From the NCBI GenBank assembly GCA_029990175.1, contig JARKIP010000064.1, positions 13,224,001 to 13,288,000 on the forward strand: DNA of 64,000 nt, given 5' to 3'. Source of the DNA: Petunia secreta. Lineage: Eukaryota > Streptophyta > Magnoliopsida > Solanales > Solanaceae. The stretch's first letter is position 1, and every line of letters starts with the position of its first letter. The notes under the pieces were generated by a model. The model was not told the origin of the DNA. It did not search any database and was given only the letters and a program-made list of their open reading frames with translations. Below are positions 1 through 10,904 of this stretch, in pieces. Made by a program: the position numbers and the translations under genes.

Positions 1-1493
1 CAAAATTAGTCCAATTCTTCATAAATGCATTAGTGTTATTCCTAAAAAGATGAAACATTGGCAAGAGTCGACGGTGACCATCGAACCATGTGTTCTTACC
101 ACCATATGGAAAAGTGAATGATTTTGTGTCTTCCTTAGAACAAAGGAAAGAGAAATTTCCAGCAACAGACCACTCAGACAACATGCCATAAGCTGGAAAA
201 TGATTTATAGTCCACATCAAAGAAGCATGCAATTGAAATTTCTGTTTTGTTGATATATCATATGTTTTTACACCTTCATGCCACAATAACTTTAACTCAT
301 CAATCAAAGGCTGCATAAATACAATAATCTAGGCTTTCGGGTTATGTGGACCCAGAATAATGAAATTCAGAAACAAATATGGACTTGTCATGCATATTTC
401 CAGTGGAAGATTGTACGGCGTGACAAATACGGGCCAACAAGAATATGGCGTAAAAAAGACGTCAAATGGAGTTAACCCATATACATAAATCCAACATGAT
501 GTTTCTTGGTTCATCAGCAAATACCGGATACACCCAATAATTTATTTTTCATACATCACCATCTAACGGATAGCTTAGAATGCCAGGTTGTTTTATACGC
601 TCATGGCGCCATATCATATGAAGAGCAGAGCTCATTTACGCATACAACCTCTTTAGGTATAAGGGGTAAGTAGTGCATCGTCTTAACATGGAGCTTCTTC
701 TTTTTAGTATTTAGGACTGGCTTAAAACAAGCTTCTCCGCAAAATTTACAATTTTCTAGTTCTGCATCATCCTTATAGAATAACATACAACCGTTGACAC
801 AACAATAATTCTCTCCGAAGAAAGCTCAAACGTGGAAATCAAGTTCTATGTGTTGTAATATTTAGTTTGTAATATTAATCGAATTATGTTCATTCACAAG
901 CCCAATAATAGAATCCATGGCTGCTTGAGATATACTATAATCGAATTTAATACTTAGTAATTAAACAACAACTGACAACTTAGAATGCACTGAGCCTTCA
1001 TACAATGGACGACTAGCTTCCTCCAACCGTTGATAGAAGAGCTTTGCCTCATCATTAGGAACGTGCACAACAGTTGGTTGGGATGTACCCAGTTGGGATG
1101 ACTCCTCTGGATTCATCCCGAAAGCATCATTAACCATTTCATTCATTCGATAATTACCAAAATCATTCCCAAAAACTTACCACTCCCATCGCCATAAGTA
1201 TTTTGAATATTAACATCACCGCTATCATCATCAAACTTTCCGTGATAAATTCACACAAAATAATTTGGCATAAATTTTTTTTTATAAAGATGGAGTTCAA
1301 CTTCTACCAAAGCACGTACTTTTATGCACTTGCATTTGTTACACGGACACTTAATATAACCATGCTTTATAAATTCATTAAGTGTTTTTGCCTTATTAAG
1401 AAATTCGTCAACACCTTTTACAAATTCAAGTCTTATCCCCCGCCATTCGGGATAATTTTTGTTATACATCTGACTACAATTTTCATGTTCCAT
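1..1493 (-). pseudogene. CACTA Tnp2-like transposase, broken and cut by window edge
   Basis: Reads right to left. At 1491-1251 a start (MEHENC) leads into a transposase-associated domain with the Cys motif CPCNKCKC and a following HLYKKKF, as at the N-terminus of plant CACTA transposases. At 1146-961 comes the linker type with LEEASRPLYEG. At 786-601 is LENCKFCGEACFKPV followed by YLPLIPK, and at 520-329 PVFVTPYNLPLEICM with ILGPHNP, both characteristic of the Tnp2 catalytic region. Minus-strand sequence continues to base 1 (TYDISTKQKFQLHAS and WTINHFPAYGMLSEWS can be read). The reading frame is interrupted by stops and shifts between these blocks, so this is a relic. Family assignment rests on remembered domain signatures; the C-terminal part lies outside the window. 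Confidence 0.85.
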
Positions 1494-1529
1494 ATCTACA
1501 AAAACGTTACAAATTTAAAAAAAAAAAAT

Positions 1530-2860
1530 TGAGATATAGATTAATTTTCAACTCTAAAGGCAATAATTTATCATGAAACACTAGCAAGATAGAAAAGATT
1601 AACACAATAATTCAGGGCAACATCATCATTTTCTAAAACCTGTATCTATCATCATTTCATAAGCCAAAAGTATTAACCAATTACATAAGATCAACGCTTT
1701 AAGGTGTTAACTACATATTCATACTTCTTTTGACTTAATGAAAACTAAATTTGAGTAGAACTCCCAATGAATCCTAAAGTGAAATGGAAAACTTTCTAAC
1801 TCCCAAGAAATACCTTACGCACTGATTTGTGAATGAACGTGAATTAATAAGACTCACATCCATATATACTTGAAATAGTTCTAAAACTAAAAGTTATGCA
1901 CCTGACTTCATGTGCACCTATTAGATCGATTTTCCATTTGTATTCTTGTTTAGGTTTAAAGAATGGTGGTATATGTGCACCCCACTTGGTTCACCCTTCT
2001 CCTCCTCTCTTTTTCTCATTTCTTTTACTCCTATTTGAATAGTAGTAACATATTAGTAGCTTACAATTCATCAATTATTTGTCACTATCATGTAATTCAC
2101 ATGTTTTATTTCATGTTCTAATTTAGAAATTTATTGATAAATGAAATAGCAGTAGTTGTTTTATAATTAAGATCATGTTTACTTTTAACAAGTAAAGATG
2201 ACATTTTATTTTAGATGGATAAAGCCACAAAGGCTCATAAGTCAAAGACTCGGTGACTTACTAGTTTGCTATGACTGAGCAACATCAACAATAGCAATAT
2301 TCACAGTTATACCAATAGTTTGTTAGATGGAAGAAAGGAAGTTCATACAGTGTCAAAATGCCAATTAGAAAGCACAACTGCACAAGCACACCAGATATCA
2401 ATATCAAAGTTCATAAATTAGACTTCGCATTAAGTTATAACACTATATTTACGTTTTCAGAGTAGATCATGAGACATTATTATGATAATCAAATGAATAA
2501 CTTTGTTCAAAAGCTTATCAACGTCCATAACTTTGGCATATTGAATAATACAGGCTATAGATTCTAAATTATGCATATACACTATGTTTTCAGTCATGGA
2601 ACATATCATGGTAAGCTTAACCATTTATGGAAAACCACCATAGTAGGCCGACGATATCACTTTTAACTTCAACTAAATCCTAATTTAAATGACGAATGAA
2701 TTCCTCTCATCTATTTACAATATTGATTCTCTTTCTTTCCTCTTTACAATCTTGATTCTTTTCATCAAATAAGCAAAATCACAAATAAATACTCAACTAA
2801 CCTGCAGATCCAATAACATCGGATTGCACCGATGAGGGCAAAGATTTGGTGAGGGTCGGG
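1530..2860. other. non-coding leader of the CACTA element
   Basis: AT-rich sequence with no credible reading frame and no recognisable repeat. Its position between transposase and terminus suggests the 5' untranslated/regulatory part of the CACTA element, possibly including old introns. I see no other feature in it. Confidence 0.4.
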
Positions 2861-3078
2861 CGTGTTACTGCCCTATCTGTTTAAGGGAAACAAAATAGGG
2901 TTTGAGTTTTGTTATTTTGGGAAGGAGGAAAAGGGAAAAAAAAGGAAAAGGAAAAGGAAGAGAAAACGTACCTCAATCACAGGTCGCCGGCAGCGACTTT
3001 TAATGGTAGTTGTGGCGACATTGAATTGGCGAGTTTTGCTGTGTTTTTCCTGTGCATTTATGTTTTTGTCGGTAATTT

Positions 3079-3347
3079 AAAAGACCTACCGACTGACTCG
3101 ATCGGAACACGGCCTTGATAAAATAAAAAGAAACATTACCGGCCGAATTGGTTGAAAAGTAAAAACATTTAATTCTAAAATAAATATGCCGAATTGACCG
3201 TTAAATATTCCGACCGCGTCTTAATCGGAACATAATTAAATTAAATTAAAAAAATTGGTAAATTTACGACCGATTCAGTCAGAAATCTTTGACTATACTT
3301 TTTTGATCGAAAAACATCGGTTGTAAATGGACATATTTCTGGTAGTA
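3079..3347. repeat. CACTA subterminal repeats and terminus
   Basis: Short related motifs built on CCGA/TCGG recur near the terminus in both orientations: CCGACTGACTCGATCGGAAC at 3089, CCGGCCGAATTGGTTG near 3139, CCGACCGCGTCTTAATCGGA near 3211, ACCGATTCAGTCAGAAAT near 3269 and ATCGGTTGTAAATGG near 3316. Dense direct and inverted copies of a 10-20 bp motif within about 300 bp of the end are typical of CACTA transposase-binding regions. The boundary on the left is approximate. Confidence 0.6.
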
Positions 3348-3525
3348 TTATCGATTATCGGTACGGTAATGGTAAATATATATAGATACTATTACATGCT
3401 AATATCTTATCACTATTAAAAATCAATACTTTATCGAACGGATTACTCGTTATACCGATACTGTTATGCTTATTGGTAACGGTATTGATTCGGCTATCGG
3501 TACCAGTTTATTTTTACACCCCTAG
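3348..3525. mobile_element. hAT-like non-autonomous fragment
   Basis: The right edge reads TTTTTACACCCCTAG, the complement of a CTAGGGGTGTAAAAA-type terminal repeat seen in plant hAT elements. The body is rich in ATACCG, TATCGG and GGTAC motifs, often as inverted pairs (for example TCGGTACGGTAATGG near the left and GGTAACGGTATTGA near the right). The left terminal repeat is not present; the CACTA end abuts it, so the CACTA may have inserted into this element. Superfamily assignment is from the terminal sequence only. Confidence 0.4.
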
Positions 3526-3628
3526 CCTGCACCCATAACTTCATGCTTGCCGTCTTGTCATCGGGAAGCGTCCTTTTTTTCCCATGTACTCCACTACTGA
3601 GTCGCACCAATCCTAAACAAAAGCCGTT

Positions 3629-3977
3629 GTGTTTACCTCTTGGTGCCCTAAGGCTGAGTGCATTAGTTGGATCACGGTGTCGGGGCTCTCTTGGCCTATG
3701 AAGGCCGCCGCAGATAGACTTACTAGGGGATCTGCTCCCATATTCTCCTCTCTGTGTGATTTCCCACTCAACACAAATATTGGTTTATTATTTTGTTCTA
3801 ATATTTATCCCTCTGCCATAAGGGATCACCTATTACATTGAAAATGTGGGTCGTGTCTTTGACTTAGAAGAGGAGATGGTGTGCCTTCGTGAGCAGAATG
3901 GCATTCTGCAGGCCACTGTTGATAGCTTGCGTCCATTGGCCAGGGAGATGATGACAGCTAAGTGAGCCGAGCTTGAG
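3629..3977 (+). pseudogene. antisense-gene relic of old Tat-like element C (first part)
   Basis: Plus-strand remnant that can be read as a coiled-coil stretch at about 3865-3977 (LEEEMVCLREQNGILQATVD, then SLRPLAREMMTAK, stop, AELES). It resembles the coiled-coil C-terminal half of the antisense gene carried by element A (7214-7600) in position and style, though not closely in sequence. Element A is inserted at its right edge, and the relic appears to resume at 24093. It probably belongs to the same decayed element as the gag and LTR at 54006-57334. In-frame stops show it is dead. Confidence 0.4.
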
Positions 3978-3982
3978 AGTTA

Positions 3983-5257
3983 TGTATTTCCTAAAAATAT
4001 ATTTCAGGTTTCACAATTAAATTTGTATTTAGTTGAGTCTAAGGCGACCGTTCATATCTCAATTTGATCGATTGATAGGCAATTTACGTTGACAAGTAAT
4101 CGATTCTCAGGGCCTTAATTCGAATACAGTGCAAGTATTAATTTCGAAGGAATGAAGTGACAAATCCGATGATGTAATATGACGAGTTCAATTTCGAAGG
4201 CAAACGTAATCAAATGAACGAAGATAAAAAACGGATTCACAATTTACGATGATTGATTCTAGCTTAGTTTCGGACAAGTTATGGACGAAGATAAAAAAAC
4301 GGATTCACAATTTACGATGATTGATTCTAGCTTAGTTTCGGACAAGTTATGGATAACATGCACAATTTTTACTTCACCGAAGATGATTTAAACGCTAGTT
4401 TCGTTCGATACTGAATAGGTAGCTTTGACTAGATTCGATGACAAATTTGGATAGAATGATAGAAATGCGATTGATGAAATATACTTTATCCAATTAACAC
4501 TACGATCGGAATGCAATAAGGATGATTACTTGATGTGATCGGTATTAATAAGAAAATTGAACAATGAATCAGTTATACGACCAATGCAATGATGGCAGAT
4601 TAATGAAATCGACAACAACGAGTTAATGTGTCAAACAAGGGAAATAACATGCAAACGACGAAGCAATCAATAATAAATCAATGAATAAAGCAGCAAAGTT
4701 TATTGTATTGAAGAATCGGAAGTTGGTGCTTTGATGAAAGAGATAAATCCTCCTCCAAGTTTGAACCAAGCCACGATCGATGTTTAATACAGTGGTTGCA
4801 CTTGTAATGATAATAAGAGAATTTTATAACAACAATGATGTAGTGTGTAGTACTATAGCTTATGAATATAAGAACGTGTTTTGTTCTGATGAACGTAAGT
4901 TTACAAATGGAGAAATGGGGGGTTTATTTATAGGTTGAAGTGGTGAAGTTCCCTACCCTAGAAGAACTCCACTTTCTCACGTCTCTCTTAAGTCACGCAA
5001 CAGCAGTTGCCCACTTTCAACAACTTCCGCCGAATCCGCTAGATTTGTTCCGATAAAAGTGGGATACGATCAGCCAAAGTTATCTGCTAGAACAGTTGTC
5101 TTCGAAACGTTCCGATCTCAACACAACATAATCGATCACACCATCAAACGAAGCCGCGTCGTGTCGATCTCACCAGATACGTCTTTGAAATCAGTTATGG
5201 CTTTGCCACATAATCGAACACGTCCTCTTCGTGATCGAACAGAAATCGACCAATATT
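3983..5257 (-). repeat. 3' LTR of element A
   Basis: Matches 22883-24087 along its length with scattered substitutions. It is longer (1275 versus 1205 bp), mainly through a 67-bp tandem duplication at 4218-4352. On the minus strand the LTR starts near TATTGGTCGATTTC and ends GGAAATACA. A TATA-type box TATAAATAA lies on the minus strand at 4924-4932, the likely LTR promoter position (the other copy is at 23754-23762). Confidence 0.9.
4218..4352. repeat. 67-bp tandem duplication inside the LTR
   Basis: Two near-identical copies (4218-4284 and 4285-4352), each starting ACGAAGATAAAAAACGG and ending at GACAAGTTATGG. They differ by one A in the homopolymer. The partner LTR at 22883-24087 has a single copy, so this arose after insertion of element A or in the template RNA. 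Confidence 0.9.
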
Positions 5258-5276
5258 AATAGTCCCCCCACTTCTC
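5258..5276 (-). other. polypurine tract of element A
   Basis: The minus strand reads AGAAGTGGGGGGACT immediately before the 3' LTR, the place and composition expected for the plus-strand primer of reverse transcription. It supports the minus orientation of element A. Confidence 0.75.
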
Positions 5277-5459
5277 AAGTCGTGTGTCCGTAAAACTTGG
5301 CAAGTGGCTTGAAATTTTAAGCGGGAAAACACGTGGAACGTTCGTGTCCCTCTATTTTGAAACGTCAGGCCGTCATTTCAACTTCCCATCGCCGCACGTA
5401 TCAGAAATCGTGCGGGTGGCAGTTTTCATCGGTTTCCGAGGCAATGATGGCTCTTGCTC

Positions 5460-5467
5460 TATAAATA
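5460..5467 (+). promoter_or_regulatory. TATA box of the antisense gene
   Basis: TATAAATA on the plus strand, in the context GCTCTATAAATACCAGC, lies 166 bp upstream of the ATG at 5626. It is inside element A but outside the LTR, so the antisense gene seems to have its own promoter. The function is inferred from position only. Confidence 0.55.
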
Positions 5468-5625
5468 CCAGCTTCAAAATTATTTTACAAACTTTGCAGC
5501 TTCCAAAACTCTTAAAAACTCTCCAACTTCTTCAAGCAAATCTCAAAAATTTCTCATTGATTTTCATCAGTTTCTGCTTCAAGTCTTTAAATTAATTGTC
5601 CAAATCGTTGAATTTGTGCTTGACA

Positions 5626-7600
5626 ATGTCTTCATATTCTCAGAATATAACCGATGCTGAACTTACTGCTTCTACAGCTATTACCGCCACAGCCCCGCCG
5701 CAGTCCGGAGTAGTGGCAGAGCAGATTTCCACCGTTGCCGGCTCTTCAGTGGACAAAAAGGGCAAAAAGCGGAAAGAATGAAAGGTAAAAGACTTTGGTC
5801 CCAAGAAATTGTACACGAAAATTCTTCCGAAGAGGTTCACTTACGAGAACGACTGCGAGGTCAGTATTCAAAGAGAAACGGAGAAGAATAAAAAGAAGAA
5901 TATTTCGATCGACCTTGTATACTGTGCAATCACGCCCGAATCGATATCACAAGTTCGGGAAGATTGTGGATGGAAGGTTGGCGCAGTAGATGTGATGTGT
6001 CCACCGAGGAAATCGACTTTGGCCACTCACATCAAGGGTCATTCGGTAGTGCTGACCTACCCTTTTACCATCGGTTTCACTCTCCCGGTCGACAACGTGA
6101 TCGAGGAGATTTGTAGGATGTACAACGTTTGCCTTGGGCAGCTTTCTCCAGCGATATGGAGAACGATAGTAATCATGAGATGGATTGCGGAGAAAGCGGA
6201 AGTGGAGTTGAAACTTCGCCATATTCTCAACATCTATTCCCCTCGAGTTTACAAAGGAGGGGTGATTAACTTGGCCAAACGAGGTCAACGGGCCCTGATA
6301 TCCGATAACGATGAGGATCTTGGGGGTGGGACCAACGTTTTCTCTTTATTCCTACGGAGCAGTTAACTGACCCCAAAAAGGAGTTGCTTCCGTGCGTTTG
6401 GAACCGAACTCGTGAGTATTTTGTCCGTTTCTTTCCCTTTTGAATGAACTTATAGCTTCAGTTTCATTTTTTTTTATATCTTCCCCTTTTTAGCCGACAA
6501 AGTTTTGTTTGATCAAGTTGCTGACATCGTGCCGTGGCTGATCAGAGTACTAGATAAGACGACCAACGACTAGAGGGCTTGGAAACTGGTCGCAGCTCTG
6601 AAAACCCTTAAAGCCAAAAATCATGGTGAGTTCTCTTCTCGAATTCGCATTGAACCTGTATCCTGATTTGCTCCTTCGCTAATTTAAAATTTTCGTAGGC
6701 ATCACAGGTGCCGGAGGCGAGCCCAGCAATGAGGAAGTTGATGTCGAGGGTGATGAAAAGGTCGATGACGCCCCTCCTCCTCCTCCTCCGAAGAAATCCT
6801 TCCAAGAGTTTAAGAGTAGGTACTTGCTCAAGGTGGTGGAAAAAGGGCAAGGGGTAGCTCATCGGCTACGCCCCAAACCATTGAGGATGTGATTGCTGGC
6901 ACAAGCTCAGTGATTGCAGCGGCGAAAGCCGCTGAAGGAATGACCTCGGTTATTGACGTCGAGGAAGAAGAAGCTGGGGACGAATCGGGATTTGACCGAT
7001 TGGTGAGGCGTCCCAAAACCATGAGGGAAAGACTCCAAGAGACAGCCATCAAACTTAAAGCGGCTGAACAAGGACATCTTTCAGTTGATGATTTTCACCT
7101 CTCTCCTGTAGCCGAATAAGTCAATTCGGGCTCAGGAGGTTTGCGCTGCAAAGAAGGTGCCATCATTTCTTTGGGCATTGTGCCTGCTGTTCGAGAGGCG
7201 ATGATCGAAGTTTTTGATCGGGACCTCGAGGAAAGAGATCCAGCAAAAGGATGCTTTGGAGAGCAAAAATCGGGAGTTAGCTGACATGTTCGAGGAGCTG
7301 AATGCCCTTCGTAAAGGCAACGAAGACTTAAAGGTTAATGCTGACAGTCTATCAGAAAGGAACCTACTGTTTCAAAATGAATCTACCATCTTAAGGCGCG
7401 ATCTCGAGGAAGAGTTCGAGAAGAAGAAGGATTCAATCCTTGCTGAGTCGAGGCGAGATGTCCTTAGAGAGATGTTGGATCGGAGTATTGACATTCCTAC
7501 TGAACTGAATGATATCGTTTCCATTGCGAGGTTGGCTCGTGAAGATCTTGGTCTCCAAGCAAGTTCCTCCGACGAAGGTTCCGATGGGGATGATGAATGA
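5626..7600 (+). pseudogene. antisense gene of Tat-like element, spliced, now broken
   Basis: Starts at ATG 5626 (MSSYSQNITDAELTAS); the frame continues past a TGA at 5779 to 6366. The central part (about 5980-6180) contains TYPFTIGFTLPVDNVIEEIC and GQLSPAIWRTIVIMRW, the style of the plant 'putative gypsy type transposon' domain found opposite pol in Tat elements. A two-base shift near 6320 disturbs the frame. Probable introns have GTGAGT donors near 6410 and 6625 and TTTTTAG and TTCGTAG acceptors near 6494 and 6700; exon 2 carries a TAG. The last part (7214-7600) is a coiled coil (KNRELADMFEELNALRKGNE and following) ending in an acidic SSSDEGSDGDDE tail. Function of this gene class is unknown to me. 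Exon boundaries are by eye. Confidence 0.75.
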
Positions 7601-8958
7601 GCTGAAGCTATTTTCGACAGTGGTTTAGTCCTTTTTGATTTTTGATGTTATGCGGTCGTGTGACCAAATATGTAAATACTTTTCTTTAATGAATGAATTA
7701 TTTTCGATTCCTCTTATCGCTGTGTTATTTTCCAAAGATAGTTTAGTTTAATCATTTGGAAGTTTTAACGTTTGAGCGGCAGTCATCGGAAAAATATGAT
7801 TGGGGCCCAATGTTTAGTGCGCAGTAAAGAATGACATCTCATTTTCACGTAATGCACTCCTCGAACGTCTTTAGGTTCGGAATGAGAAATTACTTTGAAC
7901 ACTTAGCGAAAAATTGAAATTGTAAAATTCACCGATGTAGCTTAAAAACACGATGTGACAAGTGTAGAGGACGTAAAATGACAGAATGGTAAAATTCGCC
8001 AATGCATAGACCGATAACACAAGTCAATAATTGTAAAAGCCGTAAATATGACTAAGTGTTGTCTATCATTGAAATGTTGGCCGCTATCGGGCGTTTGATA
8101 CATTTTAGGATCGAATGATTCGATCGGTTACATGATGTGGCCGTTTGAAGGTGTTGAGAGATTTCTTGATCGCTAATGGATCGTTTACATATTTCATGCC
8201 TTATCTAAACGAACCCCAAATTCGGGTAAAGGCGTTGGGGTTTGAAGTTTTTCACAAACTTGAACGAACCTCTAGTTCGATTTAAAAACGAACGAGTCCC
8301 CAGTTCGAGTGAGCGTTGGGGTCTTGAACATTTATCGAATTTTGGACGAGTCCCCAGTATTGTCTTCAATCGACTTCATCTCTATCTTCGATGGGAAGTC
8401 CCCGGTTCCTGGGCAGTCCCCAGTATTCGAATGTGCGACCATCCAACTAACTCCATCCCCCCCCCAATGTTTGGGTGTGAAGTATGAGCAGCCGAACACT
8501 GGCCCTCGATTTTTGACACCTGAAACGAAATCATTGAAAGACAAAAACCGAAAGAATCGTTATAGATGAAGACCATGTTAGAATGTTCGTCAGACTTATC
8601 GATCCCGATTGGAGCATTTCGAGCTCAAGTGTTTGTGGGTGATGTTTTTCATCATTCGATCCCAACTATGCCTATCATCTAAAAATGTTAGTATCAAATA
8701 TTCAATTAAACAATTGCCCCCGATGGAGAGGGAATGGAGATTAAAAGAAAATGAAAAAATGAAATTTGATGATACCGTAGAATTTAAAAGTAATATTTCT
8801 TCAATTGTGTGATATTCAATTGAAGTCGACTGGCTTAGAATCCATTGTTTCGAGTTAATATGAACTTTTCCCGATTACTGCTTTGACCCGATAGGGTCCC
8901 TCCCAATTTGCTCCCAGTTTTCCTTCGTTGGGTTCATCCTTCTTCGGTCTTTTGATCC
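7601..8958. other. non-coding spacer between antisense gene and integrase of element A
   Basis: No credible reading frame. The first 100 bases hold the expected 3' end of the antisense transcript (TTTAATGAATGAATTATT near 7684, a weak polyadenylation-like context). Around 8210-8420 the phrase GTCCCCAGT/GTCCCCGGT recurs four times with GTTCGA-type words, a short irregular repeat. This is the 3' untranslated part of element A read on the minus strand. Confidence 0.5.
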
Positions 8959-9981
8959 TCAGTACTTAGTCACGTACATTAAATGATCGATACCTGATTT
9001 TTGTATTGAGGTAGTTTTCTGCCCTTTGTTTCTGTGCTCTCTTTTTGCCTCGACCAAGTCTAAATCTATCAACATAGCTTCTTTGTTTGATTCGTCGGTG
9101 GAGTGAGCGAACCGAAGGCTAGGTTCCCCCACTTCTACTGGAATCAATGCTTCTGCTCCATAGACAAGTGAGAATGGAGTTTTCCCGGTGCTGTGCTTCA
9201 CCATTGTTCGATAAGCCCATAGCGCACTGGGAAGTTCGTTCGGCCAATTGCCCTTTGATTCATCCATCCTTTTCTTCAAATACTCAATTATTGTCTTATT
9301 GGATGACTCAGCTTGTCCGTTTGCACTGGGGTGGTAAGGTGTTGATGCAATCCGCTTGATTCCCCATTTTTCGAAAAAAGCTGTGATTCGTCTCCCCACG
9401 AACTGTTTACCGTTGTCACATGTGATCTCATCCGGGATCCCAAAACGGGAGATGATATTTTGGTGAATGAACTTGATGACTTCCTGTTCACGAATTTTAG
9501 CCAAAGCAATTGCTTCTACCCACTTAGAAAAATAATCCGTTAGAATTAAAATAAATTTTACCCCACCGGACGCTGTTGGAAGCGGCCCGACCAAATCCAT
9601 TCCCCATTTCAAGAACGGCCATGGTGACGTGACCGAGTGAAGGGGCTCTGCTTGTTGATGTATGAGGTTGCCAAATCGTTGATCCTTGTCACACTTACGA
9701 ACGAAATCCATGGAATCATCTGCGATCGTTGGCCAATAGTATCCAGCTCTGATTATCTTTCGAACCAACGACTTGCTGCCGGAGTGATTGCCGCATTCGC
9801 CTTCGTGAACTTCTTTCAACACGTAACTTGTTCCATCTGGTCCAACGCACTTCGCTAAAGGGCCACCGAACATTCGTCTGTAGAGTTGGTTTTCTACGAG
9901 GCAATATCTAGCCGCTTTAGCTTTAAGTGATCGGGCAGATTTTTTGTCATCGAGAAGGGTGCCTGCCTGCAAATAGGACAA
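8959..9981 (-). pseudogene. integrase of element A
   Basis: Ty3/gypsy integrase, which joins retrotransposon cDNA to chromosomal DNA. The zinc-binding region has HEGECGNHSG and then VRKCDKDQRFG, where the second cysteine of the usual C-x2-C pair is Asp, so zinc binding should be impaired. The catalytic triad is visible: D in KWGMDLVGPLP, D in ITCDNGKQF and E in NGQAESSNKTIIEYLKK. A C-terminal part follows (LVYGAEALIPVEVGEPSLRF). This 340-codon stretch is open, but it lies in a different frame from RNase H upstream, so no continuous polyprotein could be made. Confidence 0.9.
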
Positions 9982-10009
9982 ATATTTGTTTCTCCAATCC
10001 CAAGTATGA

Positions 10010-10900
10010 TTAACGTTGTTTTACCTCTTTGATGCTTCGACAAAGTGGTGATTCAAACAAATGAACCACTCTTTCGTCGAGTTTTCCATCGATGGCTGCT
10101 GCAGAACCGAGGTTGGCCAGGGCGTCTGCTTTGATGTTATCTTCCCTCAGGATATGTGCTATCTTCCATTCCTGAAGAGAAGTTAGAAGATTTTGTACCT
10201 TTTTTAGCAGCTGCTGCATCCTCGAATCTCGAACACAAAAATCCCCTTGGATTTGGTTTACCACTAACTGAGAATCGCTTTTGATGTCTAGGAGTTCGAT
10301 TTTCAAGTCTCTTGCAATCTTCAAACCTGCAGCGAGAGCCTCAAATTCAGCCTCGCTGTTAGTTTTTGCATGTAACTTGATTGCATACCTGAGCTTTTCA
10401 CCAGTAGGTGCTATCAATAATATTCTGAGGCCAGTTCCTTTTACGTTTGAAGCTCCATCGGTGTACATTACCCAGACTCCGGGATCTGGATCTCTCATCA
10501 TCAACTCTTCCTTCTTTGCTTTCGGGAAGATGTTAAAGCTAAAGTCTGCTACAAAATCAGCTAAAACTTGAGATTTGATGGCGGTGTGAGGCTGGTAGGT
10601 GATATCATATTCGCTCAGCTCGACCGCCCACTTCATCAATCGATCAGAAAGATCTGGCCGATGTAAACCATTTCGCAATGGAAAAGTAGTTATAACAGAT
10701 ATTGAATGACATTGAAAATAAGGTCTTAGCTTTCGTGCGGCAGTGACTAGTGCAAGTGCTAGTTTTTCTAGATGTGGATACCTTGTTTCTTCATCTAACA
10801 ATGTTTTACTAACATAATAGATAGGAAATTGGTTACCTCCGTCCTCGCGAATGAGGACAGCACTTACAGCCACATCGGAAACGGCCAAGTAGACCAACAA
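10010..10900 (-). pseudogene. RNase H domain of element A
   Basis: The end of the RT connection region (IREDGGNQFPIYYVSKTLL, LEKLALALVTAARKLRPYF) is followed by a plant archaeal-like RNase H. Its acidic residues are all visible: D in MYTDGASN, E in SEAEFEALAAG, D in KSDSQLVVNQI and D in REDNIKADALANLGS. The second RNase H with REDN...ADALA is typical of Tat-type pol. It is open for 296 codons but frame-shifted relative to both RT and integrase. Confidence 0.9.
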
Positions 10901-10904
10901 TATT

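Larger units (their letters stand above)
1..3347 (-). mobile_element. CACTA (En/Spm) DNA transposon, 5' portion
   Basis: The transposase relic reads toward base 1, and the element's 5' terminus appears at about 3335-3347, where the minus strand reads TACTACCAGAAAT. This is one base off the canonical CACTA start. About 1.8 kb of non-coding sequence (1530-3347) separates terminus and transposase, which is usual for the 5' leader of these elements. The other end is beyond the window. The 3-bp target duplication could not be tested because only one end is visible. Confidence 0.7.

Noticed and set aside
1203..1532. 109-codon plus-strand frame rich in Phe and Ile
   Set aside because: It overlaps the minus-strand CACTA N-terminal domain with its CPCNKC motif and is its complement.
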